A stretch of DNA of 64,000 nucleotides, taken from Aquariibacter albus (GTDB taxonomy: Bacteria > Pseudomonadota > Gammaproteobacteria > Burkholderiales > Burkholderiaceae_C). Below, in pieces: positions 46,879 through 55,069 of the stretch. The notes below the pieces were generated by a model. The model saw only the letters and a program-made list of their open reading frames with translations. It searched no databases and was not told the origin of the DNA. Position 1 is the stretch's first letter. Each line of letters starts with the position of its first letter. Made by a program: the position numbers and the translations under genes. The stretch lies in contig NZ_JACIVI010000003.1 in the NCBI RefSeq assembly GCF_014145335.1, forward strand, positions 1 through 64,000. Reading direction: 5' to 3'.

Positions 46879-47393
46879 TGCGGCCAGCTCAGCGTGTCGG
46901 CCGGGCGCTTGAGCTTGTGCAGGGCCTGGCCGCGCGGGCCGGCCACGGCCGCGTCGATGCGGGCGATGCGCCGGAAGTCGGCGAACAGCCGGTGCTTCAG
47001 GCCGCGCAGGGCCTGCGGCTGCGCGCACTGGTAGCGGTAGTCGGCGACCAGCTCGGCATGGTCGGCCCCGGCCGCGCCGCCTTCCAGCACCGGCGCTTGC
47101 ACCGTGGCCGCCGCCAGCGTGCAGCCGGCTGCGGCGCTGGGCTCGAACAGCGCGCCCGGCGCACGCAGGCTGCGCAGCAGCTCGGCCGCGGCCTGGCGCT
47201 CGGCCGCCGTGCGCGGCGCGCGCTCGAAGCCGATCAGGTCGTCCAGCGGCGCACGCAGGCCCAGGCTGAGCTCGGCCCCGTCGATCGCCACCTCCAGTGT
47301 CACCACGCCGTGCTGGTGGGCGCCGGGGGCGGCCTGGGCCGGGAGCAGGGCGCAGGGCAGGATCAGGGTAAGCAGCAGGGCGGCACGCGGCAT
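46875..47393 (-). CDS. zrgA: ZrgA-like (DUF2796) periplasmic protein
   Basis: 172 aa. Signal peptide MPRAALLLTLILPCALLPAQA, then GAHQHGVVTLEVAIDGAELSLGLRAPLDDLIGFE, the DUF2796/ZrgA pattern, with the C-terminal FADFRRIARIDA. ZrgA in Vibrio is a zinc-regulated uptake-related protein; the His-rich N-terminus agrees with metal binding. First gene of the operon. I see no A/T-rich Zur-box-like palindrome in the 65 bp that remain before the foreign DNA begins at 47458. Confidence 0.83.
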   Translation of the reverse strand: MPRAALLLTLILPCALLPAQAAPGAHQHGVVTLEVAIDGAELSLGLRAPLDDLIGFERAPRTAAERQAAAELLRSLRAPGALFEPSAAAGCTLAAATVQAPVLEGGAAGADHAELVADYRYQCAQPQALRGLKHRLFADFRRIARIDAAVAGPRGQALHKLKRPADTLSWPQ

Positions 47394-47457
47394 GGCTTCG
47401 GTCGACGGGATCGGGCAGGTGCGATCCGGCGGGTCGGTGCAGGTTCACCGCAGCGTA

Positions 47458-48185
47458 TCAGCGCCCGAAGCTGTCGTCGTGCGCGTCGCGGACCGCGTTC
47501 GCGCGATCGACCTGCCCACGGGCCTGGGCCTCCAGCGCGCGCTGGCGCTTCTGCCTGCTCCTGGGCCTTTTCAAGCGGCGCGCGCAAGTCTTCGAACTGC
47601 TTGTCGAGCTTCCCTTGACGCCCCTGCTTCTCGTCAGCGCCCTTGTCGGCATGGCGTTCGTCGAATTTCGATTGCAGCGCAGCGATCTTGTCGTCGAGCG
47701 CCTGCTTTTTCTGCTCGTACTTCTCATCGAGGGCCGAGAGGGTCTGGCCCAGCGCCGGATCCAGGTCGACCCGCCGGATCTCGTCGAGCAGCGCGTTCTC
47801 CCGCTCGACGTCCTTCGGGTTCACATGCGCATCGGCCAGCATGCCGTCCGCGTTCTTGTACGCGTTGCGCAGCGGGCCCACGCTCTGCGCGAACATCCAC
47901 AGCCGCAGGCCGTACTTGCGGCCGATGTTGAGCGCCTTGTCGACCGGCGGCAGGTCCTTCAGGCGCGGCAGCTCGTCGAGCATGATCAGGATGGGTGCCG
48001 CGCCGCGCGCCGGCACCTTGTCGCCGGTCAGCATGCGGATGTGCTGGCCGATGAACACGCGCAGCAGCGAAAGGTAGGACTCCACCGCATTCGGCGGCAC
48101 GACGATGTAGATGGTCGGCCGGCTTCCACTGCGCAGATCGTCGGGGCTCCAGTCGGAGCGGTCCGTGATGCGTGCCCCCTTGGTG
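47458..48185 (-). pseudogene. Truncated VirD4/TraG-type coupling protein remnant
   Basis: About 240 residues of the C-terminal half of a conjugative coupling ATPase. It includes ITDRSDWSPDDLRSGSRPT, TIYIVVPPNAVESYLSLLRV, PILIMLDELPRLKDLP (Walker B region) and LRLWMFAQSVGPLRNAY, followed by a charged coiled coil (LSALDEKYEQKKQALDDKIA). The N-terminal half with Walker A is missing. Near 47548 the frame breaks: the natural ending RQRALEAQARGQVDRANAV...DSFGR, stop at 47458, is in another frame. The 5' boundary near 48185 is approximate. A dead leftover of an integrative or conjugative element. Confidence 0.8.
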
Positions 48186-48310
48186 CAAGGCTCGTGGCGA
48201 GAACGTGGGGCGCTGCGGCCGGTCCCCGGGTCGCAGGGGGCTGTCGATCGGGCGACCCGCGAGCTGCTGCCTCACGCGGGGGGCGTCCGGGTCGCCCGGG
48301 CCCCGGTCCG

Positions 48311-49321
48311 CTACCGCCGGGCCAGCGTGGCCGAGGGGGATTCGCCGAACCGGCGTCGGTAGCTGCTCGCGAGCATGCCCAGGTTGATGTAGCCCCAGGT
48401 GGCGGCGATGTCGCAGACCCTGGTGCCCGCCGGCGCGATCATCAGCTCCGCCCGCACGCCGCTGAGCCGCACCTCGCGCAGCGCCTCCATCGGGGTGCAG
48501 CCGCGGTGTTCGCGGAAGGCTGCGTTCAGGGTGCGAACGCTGACATGCGCGCTCTGCGCCAGTTCGCTCAGCGTCGGGGCATCGCGTCCGTGGTCGCGCA
48601 TGTACTGCTCGGCGGCCAGGACATGCTTGGGTGCCACGCGGTGCTGGGTGGGCTGCTGGGGATGGGTCAGCTGGTTCCGCCACAGGGTCAGCAGGTGGAC
48701 GCCCAGCATCTCCTCGAGGCGGCGCCCGAGGGGGCCGTGTTCGACCGCCTCCGGCATTTCCGTGATGCAGCGGCACACGAAGGACAGCAGGTCGATCCAG
48801 CTCGACTGGGTTCCTCCGAAGCGGAAGGTCTTCGTCCACATGCGCTCGTCCGCGGGCAGGCCGAACCACCGCTCGTGCAGGGCGGCCATCGCGTCGTGCC
48901 GGAAGGTGAGGTTCAGCTGGAGGTGGTTCGGATCGGCGTCGAGGCAGTAGTAGGTTCGGGAGTTGTCGACGAGGAACGCTTCGCCGATGCCGGTGTCGAG
49001 GTATTCCCGGCCGCTGGACCAGTGCCGAATCGCGCCTTTCAGGGTGGTCAGTACCATGCCGGTCCCGGCCTCGGCGGAGAAGTCCGTCAGGTGGACGGGA
49101 ACCCCGTAGCTGAATCGACTGACCGTGAAGTGCCCGATCCGGATGACGTCAAGCACCGAGTTCGGCGAGCGCACGCACCCCACCGGCGTCGTCGTGTATG
49201 GCATGTAGACCTGCTGGCACCAGTGCTGCACGGCGTCCCAGTCGGTCGAGGCCACCAGGCGGTAGCGCGTGCTCGGCGCACCGCTGGCGTCCTGCACCAG
49301 GACGTTGCGAATTGCTTCCAT
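48311..49321 (-). CDS. AraC-family transcriptional regulator
   Basis: 336 aa. N-terminal AraC-binding-like sensor domain (FSYGVPVHLTDFSAEAGTGM, GIGEAFLVDNSRTYY) and C-terminal double HTH (LSELAQSAHVSVRTLNAAFR; VCDIAATWGYINLGMLASSY; RRRFGESPSATL). ATG at 49321. It lies 142 bp downstream of the tandem hydrolases on the same strand and may regulate them. The ligand is unknown. Confidence 0.9.
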   Translation of the reverse strand: MEAIRNVLVQDASGAPSTRYRLVASTDWDAVQHWCQQVYMPYTTTPVGCVRSPNSVLDVIRIGHFTVSRFSYGVPVHLTDFSAEAGTGMVLTTLKGAIRHWSSGREYLDTGIGEAFLVDNSRTYYCLDADPNHLQLNLTFRHDAMAALHERWFGLPADERMWTKTFRFGGTQSSWIDLLSFVCRCITEMPEAVEHGPLGRRLEEMLGVHLLTLWRNQLTHPQQPTQHRVAPKHVLAAEQYMRDHGRDAPTLSELAQSAHVSVRTLNAAFREHRGCTPMEALREVRLSGVRAELMIAPAGTRVCDIAATWGYINLGMLASSYRRRFGESPSATLARR

Positions 49322-49463
49322 GTTGTCGGTCTCCTCGCGCCGCGCCGACGCCGCCTCCGGGGACGTGCCCCGTCGACGCTGCGCCCATGCGTGGTGCCCC
49401 AGCGATGCTAATGCGCGGCCGCCCGGCCCGGGGGCCGGGCGGGTCGCCGCCTCGATCCGCGGA

Positions 49464-50639
49464 TCAGGCCGGCAGGGCCAGCAGCTCCCGCAGGTTCAGA
49501 TCGACCTGGGCGATCGCGTCGGCATCGGTGCCGAAGAGGCCGAGGTGGCCGTCGACGGTGGTGATCGGCCGGAACGCGCTGTTGGGGATCAGCACCTGCT
49601 CGGCCAGGCAGTCCGACGGGGGGAAGAACATGTCGGTGCTGAAGGGCATCACGAAGACCTTGGCCTTGATGCGGCCCAGCGCCGCGGCCTTGTCGCCGCC
49701 GGTGAGGAGGCTGACGTCGCCCCGCTGCCACTTCCACGCCATGGCCAGCAGGTTGTTGGGGTCCATCGGCGCGAAGTAGGGAATCATGAAGCCGTCGACG
49801 AAGGCGCGCAGGGAGTCGAAGCCCAGGGCCCGATGGCGGTTCAGGCGGAAGAACTCCGTGCTCCAGCCCATCACCGTCCACATCTTGGCGTGGCGGCCCA
49901 GGCCCGCGGCCACGTCCTCCGGCAGGTCGTAGCGCCCGGCGTCGAAACCGGGGTCGCTGCTCAGGGCGTCCTTCAGGGTCTTGGTGAACAGGAAATCGTG
50001 CTCGGTGTTGCAGGCAGTGCCTGCGAGCGGGGCGGCCCGCTTCACCATATCGGGGTAACGCACGGCCCACTCGTAGGTCTGCTGCGCCCCCATCGACCCG
50101 CCGACGACCAGGGCCAGGCTGCGGATGCCGAAGTGCTCGGTCAGCAGGCGGTGCTGGGCCCGGACGTCATCGCTGATCCGCACCTTCGGAAAGTTGGGTC
50201 CGCCCAGGGCGCCGCCGATGTTGTGCGGCGAGGTCGACAGGCCGTTGCCGATCTGGTTGACGATGACGATGAAGTACTTCGACGGATCCAGGGCATGGTC
50301 CGGGCCGACGTAGACCTGCTCCATGATCTTGCTGGTGCCCGAGTACCAGGTCGGGATCAGGATCGCGTTGCTCTTGTCCGCATTCAGTGTGCCGAAGGTG
50401 GCGACGGCCAGTTCGCAGTTCGGCAGGACGCCGCCCTCGGCCAGCTCCAGGCGGCCGATGCTGATCCGCTCGTAGGGGCCGTGCACCGCCTGCGTGTAGT
50501 ACGGGTTCACCAGCGGCAGCAGCTCGTCGGAGCCCGAATCGCCGCCGCCGCAGCCCACGGTGAGCAGGCCGCCGGCCGCGGACACGGCCATGACGCTGCT
50601 GGTTTTCAGGAAGTTGCGGCGGGTGTAGGGAGTGGCCAT
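49464..50639 (-). CDS. MetX-like alpha/beta hydrolase, Tat/lipoprotein signal (copy A)
   Basis: 391 aa. The N-terminus has a Tat motif RRNFLKTSSVMAV and then a lipobox LLTVGC, so it is probably exported folded and lipid-anchored. The alpha/beta-hydrolase fold is of the homoserine O-acetyltransferase (MetX) type, with nucleophile Ser in VVGGSMGAQQTYEW, Asp in MPFSTDMFFPPSD and His in TVDGHLGLFG. GGAGACAAAAA ribosome binding site. An export signal makes a methionine-biosynthesis role unlikely; an esterase or acyltransferase is more plausible. Roughly nine residues in ten match the neighbouring copy, almost all of them in the last 90. Confidence 0.87.
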   Translation of the reverse strand: MATPYTRRNFLKTSSVMAVSAAGGLLTVGCGGGDSGSDELLPLVNPYYTQAVHGPYERISIGRLELAEGGVLPNCELAVATFGTLNADKSNAILIPTWYSGTSKIMEQVYVGPDHALDPSKYFIVIVNQIGNGLSTSPHNIGGALGGPNFPKVRISDDVRAQHRLLTEHFGIRSLALVVGGSMGAQQTYEWAVRYPDMVKRAAPLAGTACNTEHDFLFTKTLKDALSSDPGFDAGRYDLPEDVAAGLGRHAKMWTVMGWSTEFFRLNRHRALGFDSLRAFVDGFMIPYFAPMDPNNLLAMAWKWQRGDVSLLTGGDKAAALGRIKAKVFVMPFSTDMFFPPSDCLAEQVLIPNSAFRPITTVDGHLGLFGTDADAIAQVDLNLRELLALPA

Positions 50640-50691
50640 TTTTTGTCTCCAATCTTGGTTTTGAGGTCAGGCGCGATCGGCGCAGGGCTGC

Positions 50692-50712
50692 GCAAGGCCC
50701 CAGAGGCCTTGC
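50692..50712. terminator. Hairpin between the two hydrolase copies
   Basis: GCAAGGCC and GGCCTTGC arms, 8 bp, with a 5-base loop. No T-run follows on the minus strand, so it may attenuate or protect the transcript rather than stop it. Confidence 0.35.
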
Positions 50713-50736
50713 ATCCAGCGACCGCCGATCCGCGGA

Positions 50737-51783
50737 TCAGGCCGGCAGGGCCAGCAGCTCCCGCAGGTTCAGGTCGACCTGGGCGATCGCGTCGGCATCG
50801 GTGCCGAAGAGGCCGAGGTGGCCGTCGACGGTGGTGATCGGCCGGAACGCGCTGTTGGGGATCAACGCCTGCTCGGCCAGGCAGTCCGACGGGGGGAAGA
50901 ACATGTCGGTGCTGAAGGGCATCACGAAGACCTTGGCCTTGATGCGGCCCAGCGCCGCGGCCTTGTCGCCCCCGGTGTGGAGGCTGACGTCACCCCGCTG
51001 CCACTTCCACGCCATGGCCAGCAGGTTGTTGGGGTCCATCGGCGCGAAGTACGGGACCATGAAGCCCTCCACGAAGGCGTCCGCGCTCGCGAAGCCCAGG
51101 GCCTGATGGCGGTTCAAGCGGAAGAACTCCGTGCTCCAGCCCATCACCGTCCACATCTCTGCATGGCGCCGCAGGCCGACAGCCACGTCCACGGCGGTGC
51201 CGTAGCGGCCGTCCCGGAAGCCGGGGTCGGTCGTGATCCCTTCCTCCAGCGTCTCGGTGAACAGGAAATCGTGCTCGGTGTTGCAGGCAGTGCCTGCGAG
51301 CGGGGCGGCCCGCTTCACCATGTCGGGGTAGCGCACGGCCCACTCGTAGGTCTGTTGCGCTCCCATCGAGCCCCCGACGACCAGGGCCAGGCTGGTGATG
51401 CCGAAGAACTCGGTCAGCAGACGATGCTGTGCGCGGACGTCATCGCTGATCCGCACCTTCGGGAAGTTGGGTCCGCCCAGGGTGCCGCCGATGTTGTGCG
51501 GCGAGGTCGACAGCCCGTTGCCGATCTGGTTGACGATGACGATGAAGTACTTCGACGGATCCAGGGCGTGGTCCGGGCCGACGTAGACCTGCTCCATGAT
51601 CTTGCTGGTGCCCGAGTACCAGGTCGGGATCAGGATCGCGTTGCTCTTGTCCGCGTTCAGCGTGCCGCGCGTGGCCACCGCCAGCTCGCAGTTCTCGATC
51701 ACCCCGCCCTCGGCCAGCTCGAGCCGGCCGATGTTGATCATGTGGTACGGCCCGTGGACCTCTTGCGAGTAGTAACTTGCCAT
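50737..51783 (-). CDS. MetX-like alpha/beta hydrolase without signal peptide (copy B)
   Basis: 348 aa. Same catalytic motifs as copy A (GGSMGAQ, STDMFFPPSD, VDGHLGLFG), but it starts MASYYSQEVHGPY with no Tat or lipobox segment, so it should stay in the cytoplasm. AGGAGA ribosome binding site. The bases around the stop codon (TCCGCGGATCAGGCCGGCAG) are also shared with copy A, showing a segmental duplication. Differences are concentrated in the middle (near residues 190-260), and the 3' quarter is nearly identical. Confidence 0.87.
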   Translation of the reverse strand: MASYYSQEVHGPYHMINIGRLELAEGGVIENCELAVATRGTLNADKSNAILIPTWYSGTSKIMEQVYVGPDHALDPSKYFIVIVNQIGNGLSTSPHNIGGTLGGPNFPKVRISDDVRAQHRLLTEFFGITSLALVVGGSMGAQQTYEWAVRYPDMVKRAAPLAGTACNTEHDFLFTETLEEGITTDPGFRDGRYGTAVDVAVGLRRHAEMWTVMGWSTEFFRLNRHQALGFASADAFVEGFMVPYFAPMDPNNLLAMAWKWQRGDVSLHTGGDKAAALGRIKAKVFVMPFSTDMFFPPSDCLAEQALIPNSAFRPITTVDGHLGLFGTDADAIAQVDLNLRELLALPA

Positions 51784-51949
51784 GGTGTGTCTCCTTCCTT
51801 GTTGTCGAGCGGTCGCATGGCACGCGATGGACGCTCATCGATTCCTGGAGGCACTTTGGGTCCGGTCCTCGGCGGAGGCTGTCCGGATCTGGCAGGGGGA
51901 TGTCTGGATCTGGCGGGAAGTTGGGTTGGGGTTGCGGGTGGTGCTGTGC

Positions 51950-52202
51950 GCCACAGAGCCACGGCATCCGGCACATCCTGATCGAGTCAGGCCGGCCCAC
52001 GCAGAACGGCTACATCGAGAGCTTCAACGGGCGGTTCCGCGACGAGTGCCTGAACGAGCACTGGTTCCAGACGCTGCGCCAGGCACGTACGGAGATAGCC
52101 AACTGGCGGCGCGACTACAACGAGGTGAGGCCAAGCCAGCCGCGCAGCCAGACCTTCGCATCGGAACCTGAGCGAAAGATCGCTGCAGAGGAGCTGACGT
52201 AG
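51950..52202 (+). pseudogene. IS3-family transposase (orfB) C-terminal fragment
   Basis: About 80 residues of a DDE integrase core: HGIRHILIESGRPTQNGYIE, SFNGRFRDECLNEHWFQTL, then WRRDYNEVRP. The catalytic Glu region (PTQNGYIESFN) is there, but the DD part and orfA are absent. After NEVRP the family ending is lost. The open frame upstream of about 51950 is unrelated. No terminal inverted repeats were found. It ends 8 bp from the convergent membrane-protein gene. Confidence 0.8.
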
Positions 52203-52209
52203 AGCAGAT

Positions 52210-53577
52210 TCAGCGAGCGGAGGAGCTTGCCGCTTTCGGTGACATCTGATCCCTCTGCGTATCTGCCGTCGTGACCATGCCGGCATTGGCAGCCGAAACC
52301 GGCGCACTTGGCTTGACAGATGAAGCCGGCGATTGAGGCGCGGGGTTCGACGACGCCGCGGAAACTCCAGATGCTGGATTCGAAGGGGCGGCGACAGGTA
52401 TTCCGGTCACACTGGCCCAGGCAAGCGGTGTCAATCGCGAATAGGCCCAGTGTGCCATTGCGAGGCCGCAAACCACCACGATGCTAATTACGCCCAAGAT
52501 GACCTTCTGGCTAAAAACACGGCGAACAAGCGACGTGAAGGCATCCTCCAACGAGCCGGCGACCGCCTTGTACTCACGCTCCAGTTGCAACTTCTGCCGC
52601 TTGATCTCGCCCTCCAGCACCAGAAGCGTTTGGAACTGGTTGAACAGCAGCAGGAGTGTGAGGCCGACAAACACCCACGCCCCCAGCAGGACGGCGGTGT
52701 TCACTATGAACTCGGCTCCGAAGTCGGCCGACGGTTTCATCTGGGTGGCGACGATGATCGTGGCGATCGGGATGCCCAGCAATTGGTTCTGAACATCGGA
52801 CAGGACCTTGTGAATCTTTCCGGCGAACTCGACGCGCGCCGCCTCAACCGTATCCTTCAGCTTTTCATAGGAAAATCCGGCGGCGTAAATTTTGTAGCCT
52901 TGGTCGTAGGCAGCACGCAGTTCTTTGGCGTGCGCGAGCAGGTAGGCGAATCGGTTTTGCGTCGGTTGAGCACGTACCAAGTCAGTGATTGCCGAGGCAA
53001 AGATTGCGGCGCACTGCTTCTTGTGCGTATCGGCAGGGATGAGGGTCGTGAGCGCCCTCACATCGTCCAGGTTCAGCTTGCGCAAATCGGTCACGGTGTA
53101 GTTGACCGGCAGGTCGAAGCGTCCGCCGCTGATGAACACAAGGTTCTGCTCAGGCGTATCCAGAAATCCCGCGGCTTCCTTCAGCGCCTGCACGAGGCCA
53201 ATGACGACCATGTATCGGCCTACGTCGGTCGCTTGATCGAGCAAGTCGTCGGAGGATTGCTTGGTATCCAGGACAAGGAATCTCGACTTAGCTCGTATGC
53301 GGTTGCCGGGTTCGTCCAGTAACTCGTCCAAATCCTTGGCTACCGATGCCCAGCCCGGCTTAGGATCGAAGGACAGCGTTACGGTCCGACCGATCACCAC
53401 AGCGTTGACGCTCTCCACGACTTCCAAGCCGGTCCTGTCGTGCTCCTTCAAGCACAGCTCGACAGCAGTCCGGTCGGCCTCCGTCGCCACAAAAAAGCTG
53501 CCGCGAGTTGCACCCGGCATCGCCGGCGCGAAGCCTTTGGCAATGAGCGCGAGCGCCGTCCATACCAGGTCAGTCAT
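52210..53577 (-). CDS. Membrane protein of unknown function, partner of NdpA-like gene
   Basis: 455 aa, not recognised. A soluble N-terminal region of about 260 residues (ESVNAVVIGRTVTLSFDPKP, FLVLDTKQSSDDLLDQATDV, NLVFISGGRFDLPVNYTV) is followed by two strong membrane helices (about residues 288-312 and 358-379). Between them is a charged helix (LVLEGEIKRQKLQLEREYKA), and after them a Ser/Ala/Pro-rich tail. Its ATG overlaps the NdpA-like stop by 8 bp, so the two are translated together. Base composition is lower in GC than the flanking core genes, which suggests transfer. The arrangement resembles a two-gene defence or stress module, but this is inference only. Confidence 0.8.
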   Translation of the reverse strand: MTDLVWTALALIAKGFAPAMPGATRGSFFVATEADRTAVELCLKEHDRTGLEVVESVNAVVIGRTVTLSFDPKPGWASVAKDLDELLDEPGNRIRAKSRFLVLDTKQSSDDLLDQATDVGRYMVVIGLVQALKEAAGFLDTPEQNLVFISGGRFDLPVNYTVTDLRKLNLDDVRALTTLIPADTHKKQCAAIFASAITDLVRAQPTQNRFAYLLAHAKELRAAYDQGYKIYAAGFSYEKLKDTVEAARVEFAGKIHKVLSDVQNQLLGIPIATIIVATQMKPSADFGAEFIVNTAVLLGAWVFVGLTLLLLFNQFQTLLVLEGEIKRQKLQLEREYKAVAGSLEDAFTSLVRRVFSQKVILGVISIVVVCGLAMAHWAYSRLTPLAWASVTGIPVAAPSNPASGVSAASSNPAPQSPASSVKPSAPVSAANAGMVTTADTQRDQMSPKAASSSAR

Positions 53578-54589
53578 CGTTCATCTCGGCTTGCAGTTCC
53601 GCTTTCAATGCATCGGGGAGATTGCGAAGCACCAGTTCGCCGCGCTCGGCAATGTACTCAGCGTGTCCTTTGCTGAGCGCGCGACGGTCCAGGGCTACTG
53701 TCCAGAACGGCGTCTTCCCATGAAACTTCAGCAGCTTCCTCAAGCTGCCACTGTCGGGCACAAAGCCGTCGCTGAGCTCGATTTCGTCGCTAGCCAAGGC
53801 CTGTTGTAGCTTCTTGGGTTCGGCCGGCCAGGCGAAGTTCGTCAATTCCTCAAGGCTGACGGGCTCCCGTGCCTTGCTGCGCTCAATGCAATAGCCGTGA
53901 GCGCGTCGCAGGAATTCATCGGTGGCCTGTTGGTCGAGGCCTTCACTATGAGCGAAGTCTTTCAGCCCTGTGACAAGGCGCTTAGTGTCCTCCGTGTCCT
54001 TAACCACCAGCCTGCAGCCAAGGAAGTACATGAAGTACTCGGCGACGTCACCGCGTGCCTTAAGGAAACCCACGTACCGGGTATGAGGATCGCCACTCAA
54101 CCACGCCGAAAGATTGACGCGACCGGCGACCCGGACGTTCTCAAGGTCGATGTGCACGGCCTCTTCGATCTCAAGCGTCTTCTCGTTGACCGCGGTGCTC
54201 GCAACGTTGTTGATGATGGCTACAAGCAGCCAGTCATCACCCGTCTTCGACCGACCATGAACCATGAGTACGTAGCCGCCCTTGGACGCCGAAGCCTGCA
54301 TCGCCTTCCCGGCCAGGACCTTCATGAGCTGCTTTGTCCCGTCGACAAAGCTGGTCTTGCGATCCTTAAACATGTCACGCAGCACCGGCGCGGTGGGATA
54401 CGTCAGCTCATCGTCCTCAAACCGGCCATATCCTTTGCTGGCGCGATTGCCGTACAGGTCATTGATCTGGTCCACCAAACTCTGCACGGTCGGGGTCAGC
54501 TCAAGCTCAGCATCGCGAGTCTGCACCGTGGCCGGCTTGTGCGCATCCTTGCTCAGCTTGTGCAGCACTGCGGCGTGAATCGTGGTCAT
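53570..54589 (-). CDS. NdpA/YejK-like nucleoid-associated protein
   Basis: 339 aa, close to E. coli YejK (335 aa). Shared pattern along the length: LVDQINDLYGNRASKGYGRF, a small-residue FVLF-like strand (GGYVLMVHGRSK), LLVAIINNVASTAVNEKTLE, ARVNLS-like VNLSAWLSGDPHTRYVGFLK, VAEYFMYFLGC, and a C-terminal LRKLLKFHGKT. The family (PF04245, NA37) binds the nucleoid. GGAG ribosome binding site before the ATG at 54589. First gene of the two-gene unit. Chromosomal yejK genes are not normally linked to a membrane protein or carried beside mobile DNA. Confidence 0.82.
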   Translation of the reverse strand: MTTIHAAVLHKLSKDAHKPATVQTRDAELELTPTVQSLVDQINDLYGNRASKGYGRFEDDELTYPTAPVLRDMFKDRKTSFVDGTKQLMKVLAGKAMQASASKGGYVLMVHGRSKTGDDWLLVAIINNVASTAVNEKTLEIEEAVHIDLENVRVAGRVNLSAWLSGDPHTRYVGFLKARGDVAEYFMYFLGCRLVVKDTEDTKRLVTGLKDFAHSEGLDQQATDEFLRRAHGYCIERSKAREPVSLEELTNFAWPAEPKKLQQALASDEIELSDGFVPDSGSLRKLLKFHGKTPFWTVALDRRALSKGHAEYIAERGELVLRNLPDALKAELQAEMNDD

Positions 54590-55069
54590 GTGAACTCCGA
54601 GGACGAATGTTGTCGGACCAAAGCCCTGACGAAATAAGGATAAGAGCTGTGTGGCTCAGTGCGTGAGCTACCTGGAATTTTTTACACCGCACAGGAGCCT
54701 GTGCTCCAGAGCGCGGCGGCGGGATTTTAGGCAGCCCTCCCTCGTAGCTGGGTGTTATTCACGACACATCGGCGCCGCAACCAGTCAATTGTGAACTGAC
54801 TAAGCTTCGTGAATCGATATTGGCTCTTTCAGGCAGCCCGGGTGTCCCTGCAGCGCTTGCTCGGACGCCTGCCAAGGCTGCCGACTAGCGTGGCTGGATT
54901 TGGTTGGAACAGCTACTCAGCTGCTGAGCCGAGAACGACTGAGATCGCCTGAAGCTGTACCTTCCCCCCCCCCCGGACCGTGTCTCAGCAATTAATGCAC
55001 TGTCCCGGACTTTGATGCGTTGTCTCAGACATTAATGGCAAAGAACACCGGTTTGAGCCGTCCCGGCAA
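54590..55069. other. A/T-richer region with no gene, between NdpA-like gene and glmS
   Basis: 480 bp, visibly poorer in GC than the core genes. It holds the promoter region of the NdpA-like gene (about 54600-54700, including a run TTTTTT near 54679), a run of 11 C at 54964-54974, and the three 20-bp repeats at 54981-55040. No tRNA, transposase or credible small ORF was found. Confidence 0.5.
54981..55040. repeat. Three 20-bp direct repeats next to glmS; candidate transposon end
   Basis: Three back-to-back units at exact 20-bp spacing: TGTCTCAGCAATTAATGC (54981), TGTCCCGGACTTTGATGC (55001), TGTCTCAGACATTAATGG (55021), each starting TGTCYC and ending in a TTAATG/TTGATG-like box. Such arrays are typical of the multiple transposase-binding sites at the ends of Tn7/Mu/IS21-type elements. 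The array ends 29 bp downstream of the glmS stop codon. No matching opposite end was found in the window. Confidence 0.6.

Noticed and set aside
49464-51783. Annotation of the tandem hydrolases as homoserine O-acetyltransferase metX
   Set aside because: Fold and triad fit, but one copy is a Tat-exported lipoprotein, and no metW or methionine gene is adjacent.
51777-51949. N-terminal part of the transposase-fragment frame
   Set aside because: Trp/Gly/Ser-rich and unrelated to transposases; only the stretch from HGIRHILIE onward shows homology.
54720-54960. Possible tRNA or tRNA fragment as island attachment site
   Set aside because: Checked for cloverleaf arms and a GTTCRAAYC-like T-loop; none found.
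54981-55047. Firm call of a Tn7 transposon right end
   Set aside because: Position fits attTn7, but repeat orientation is not as expected, no tns genes are present and no second end was found; kept only as a candidate.
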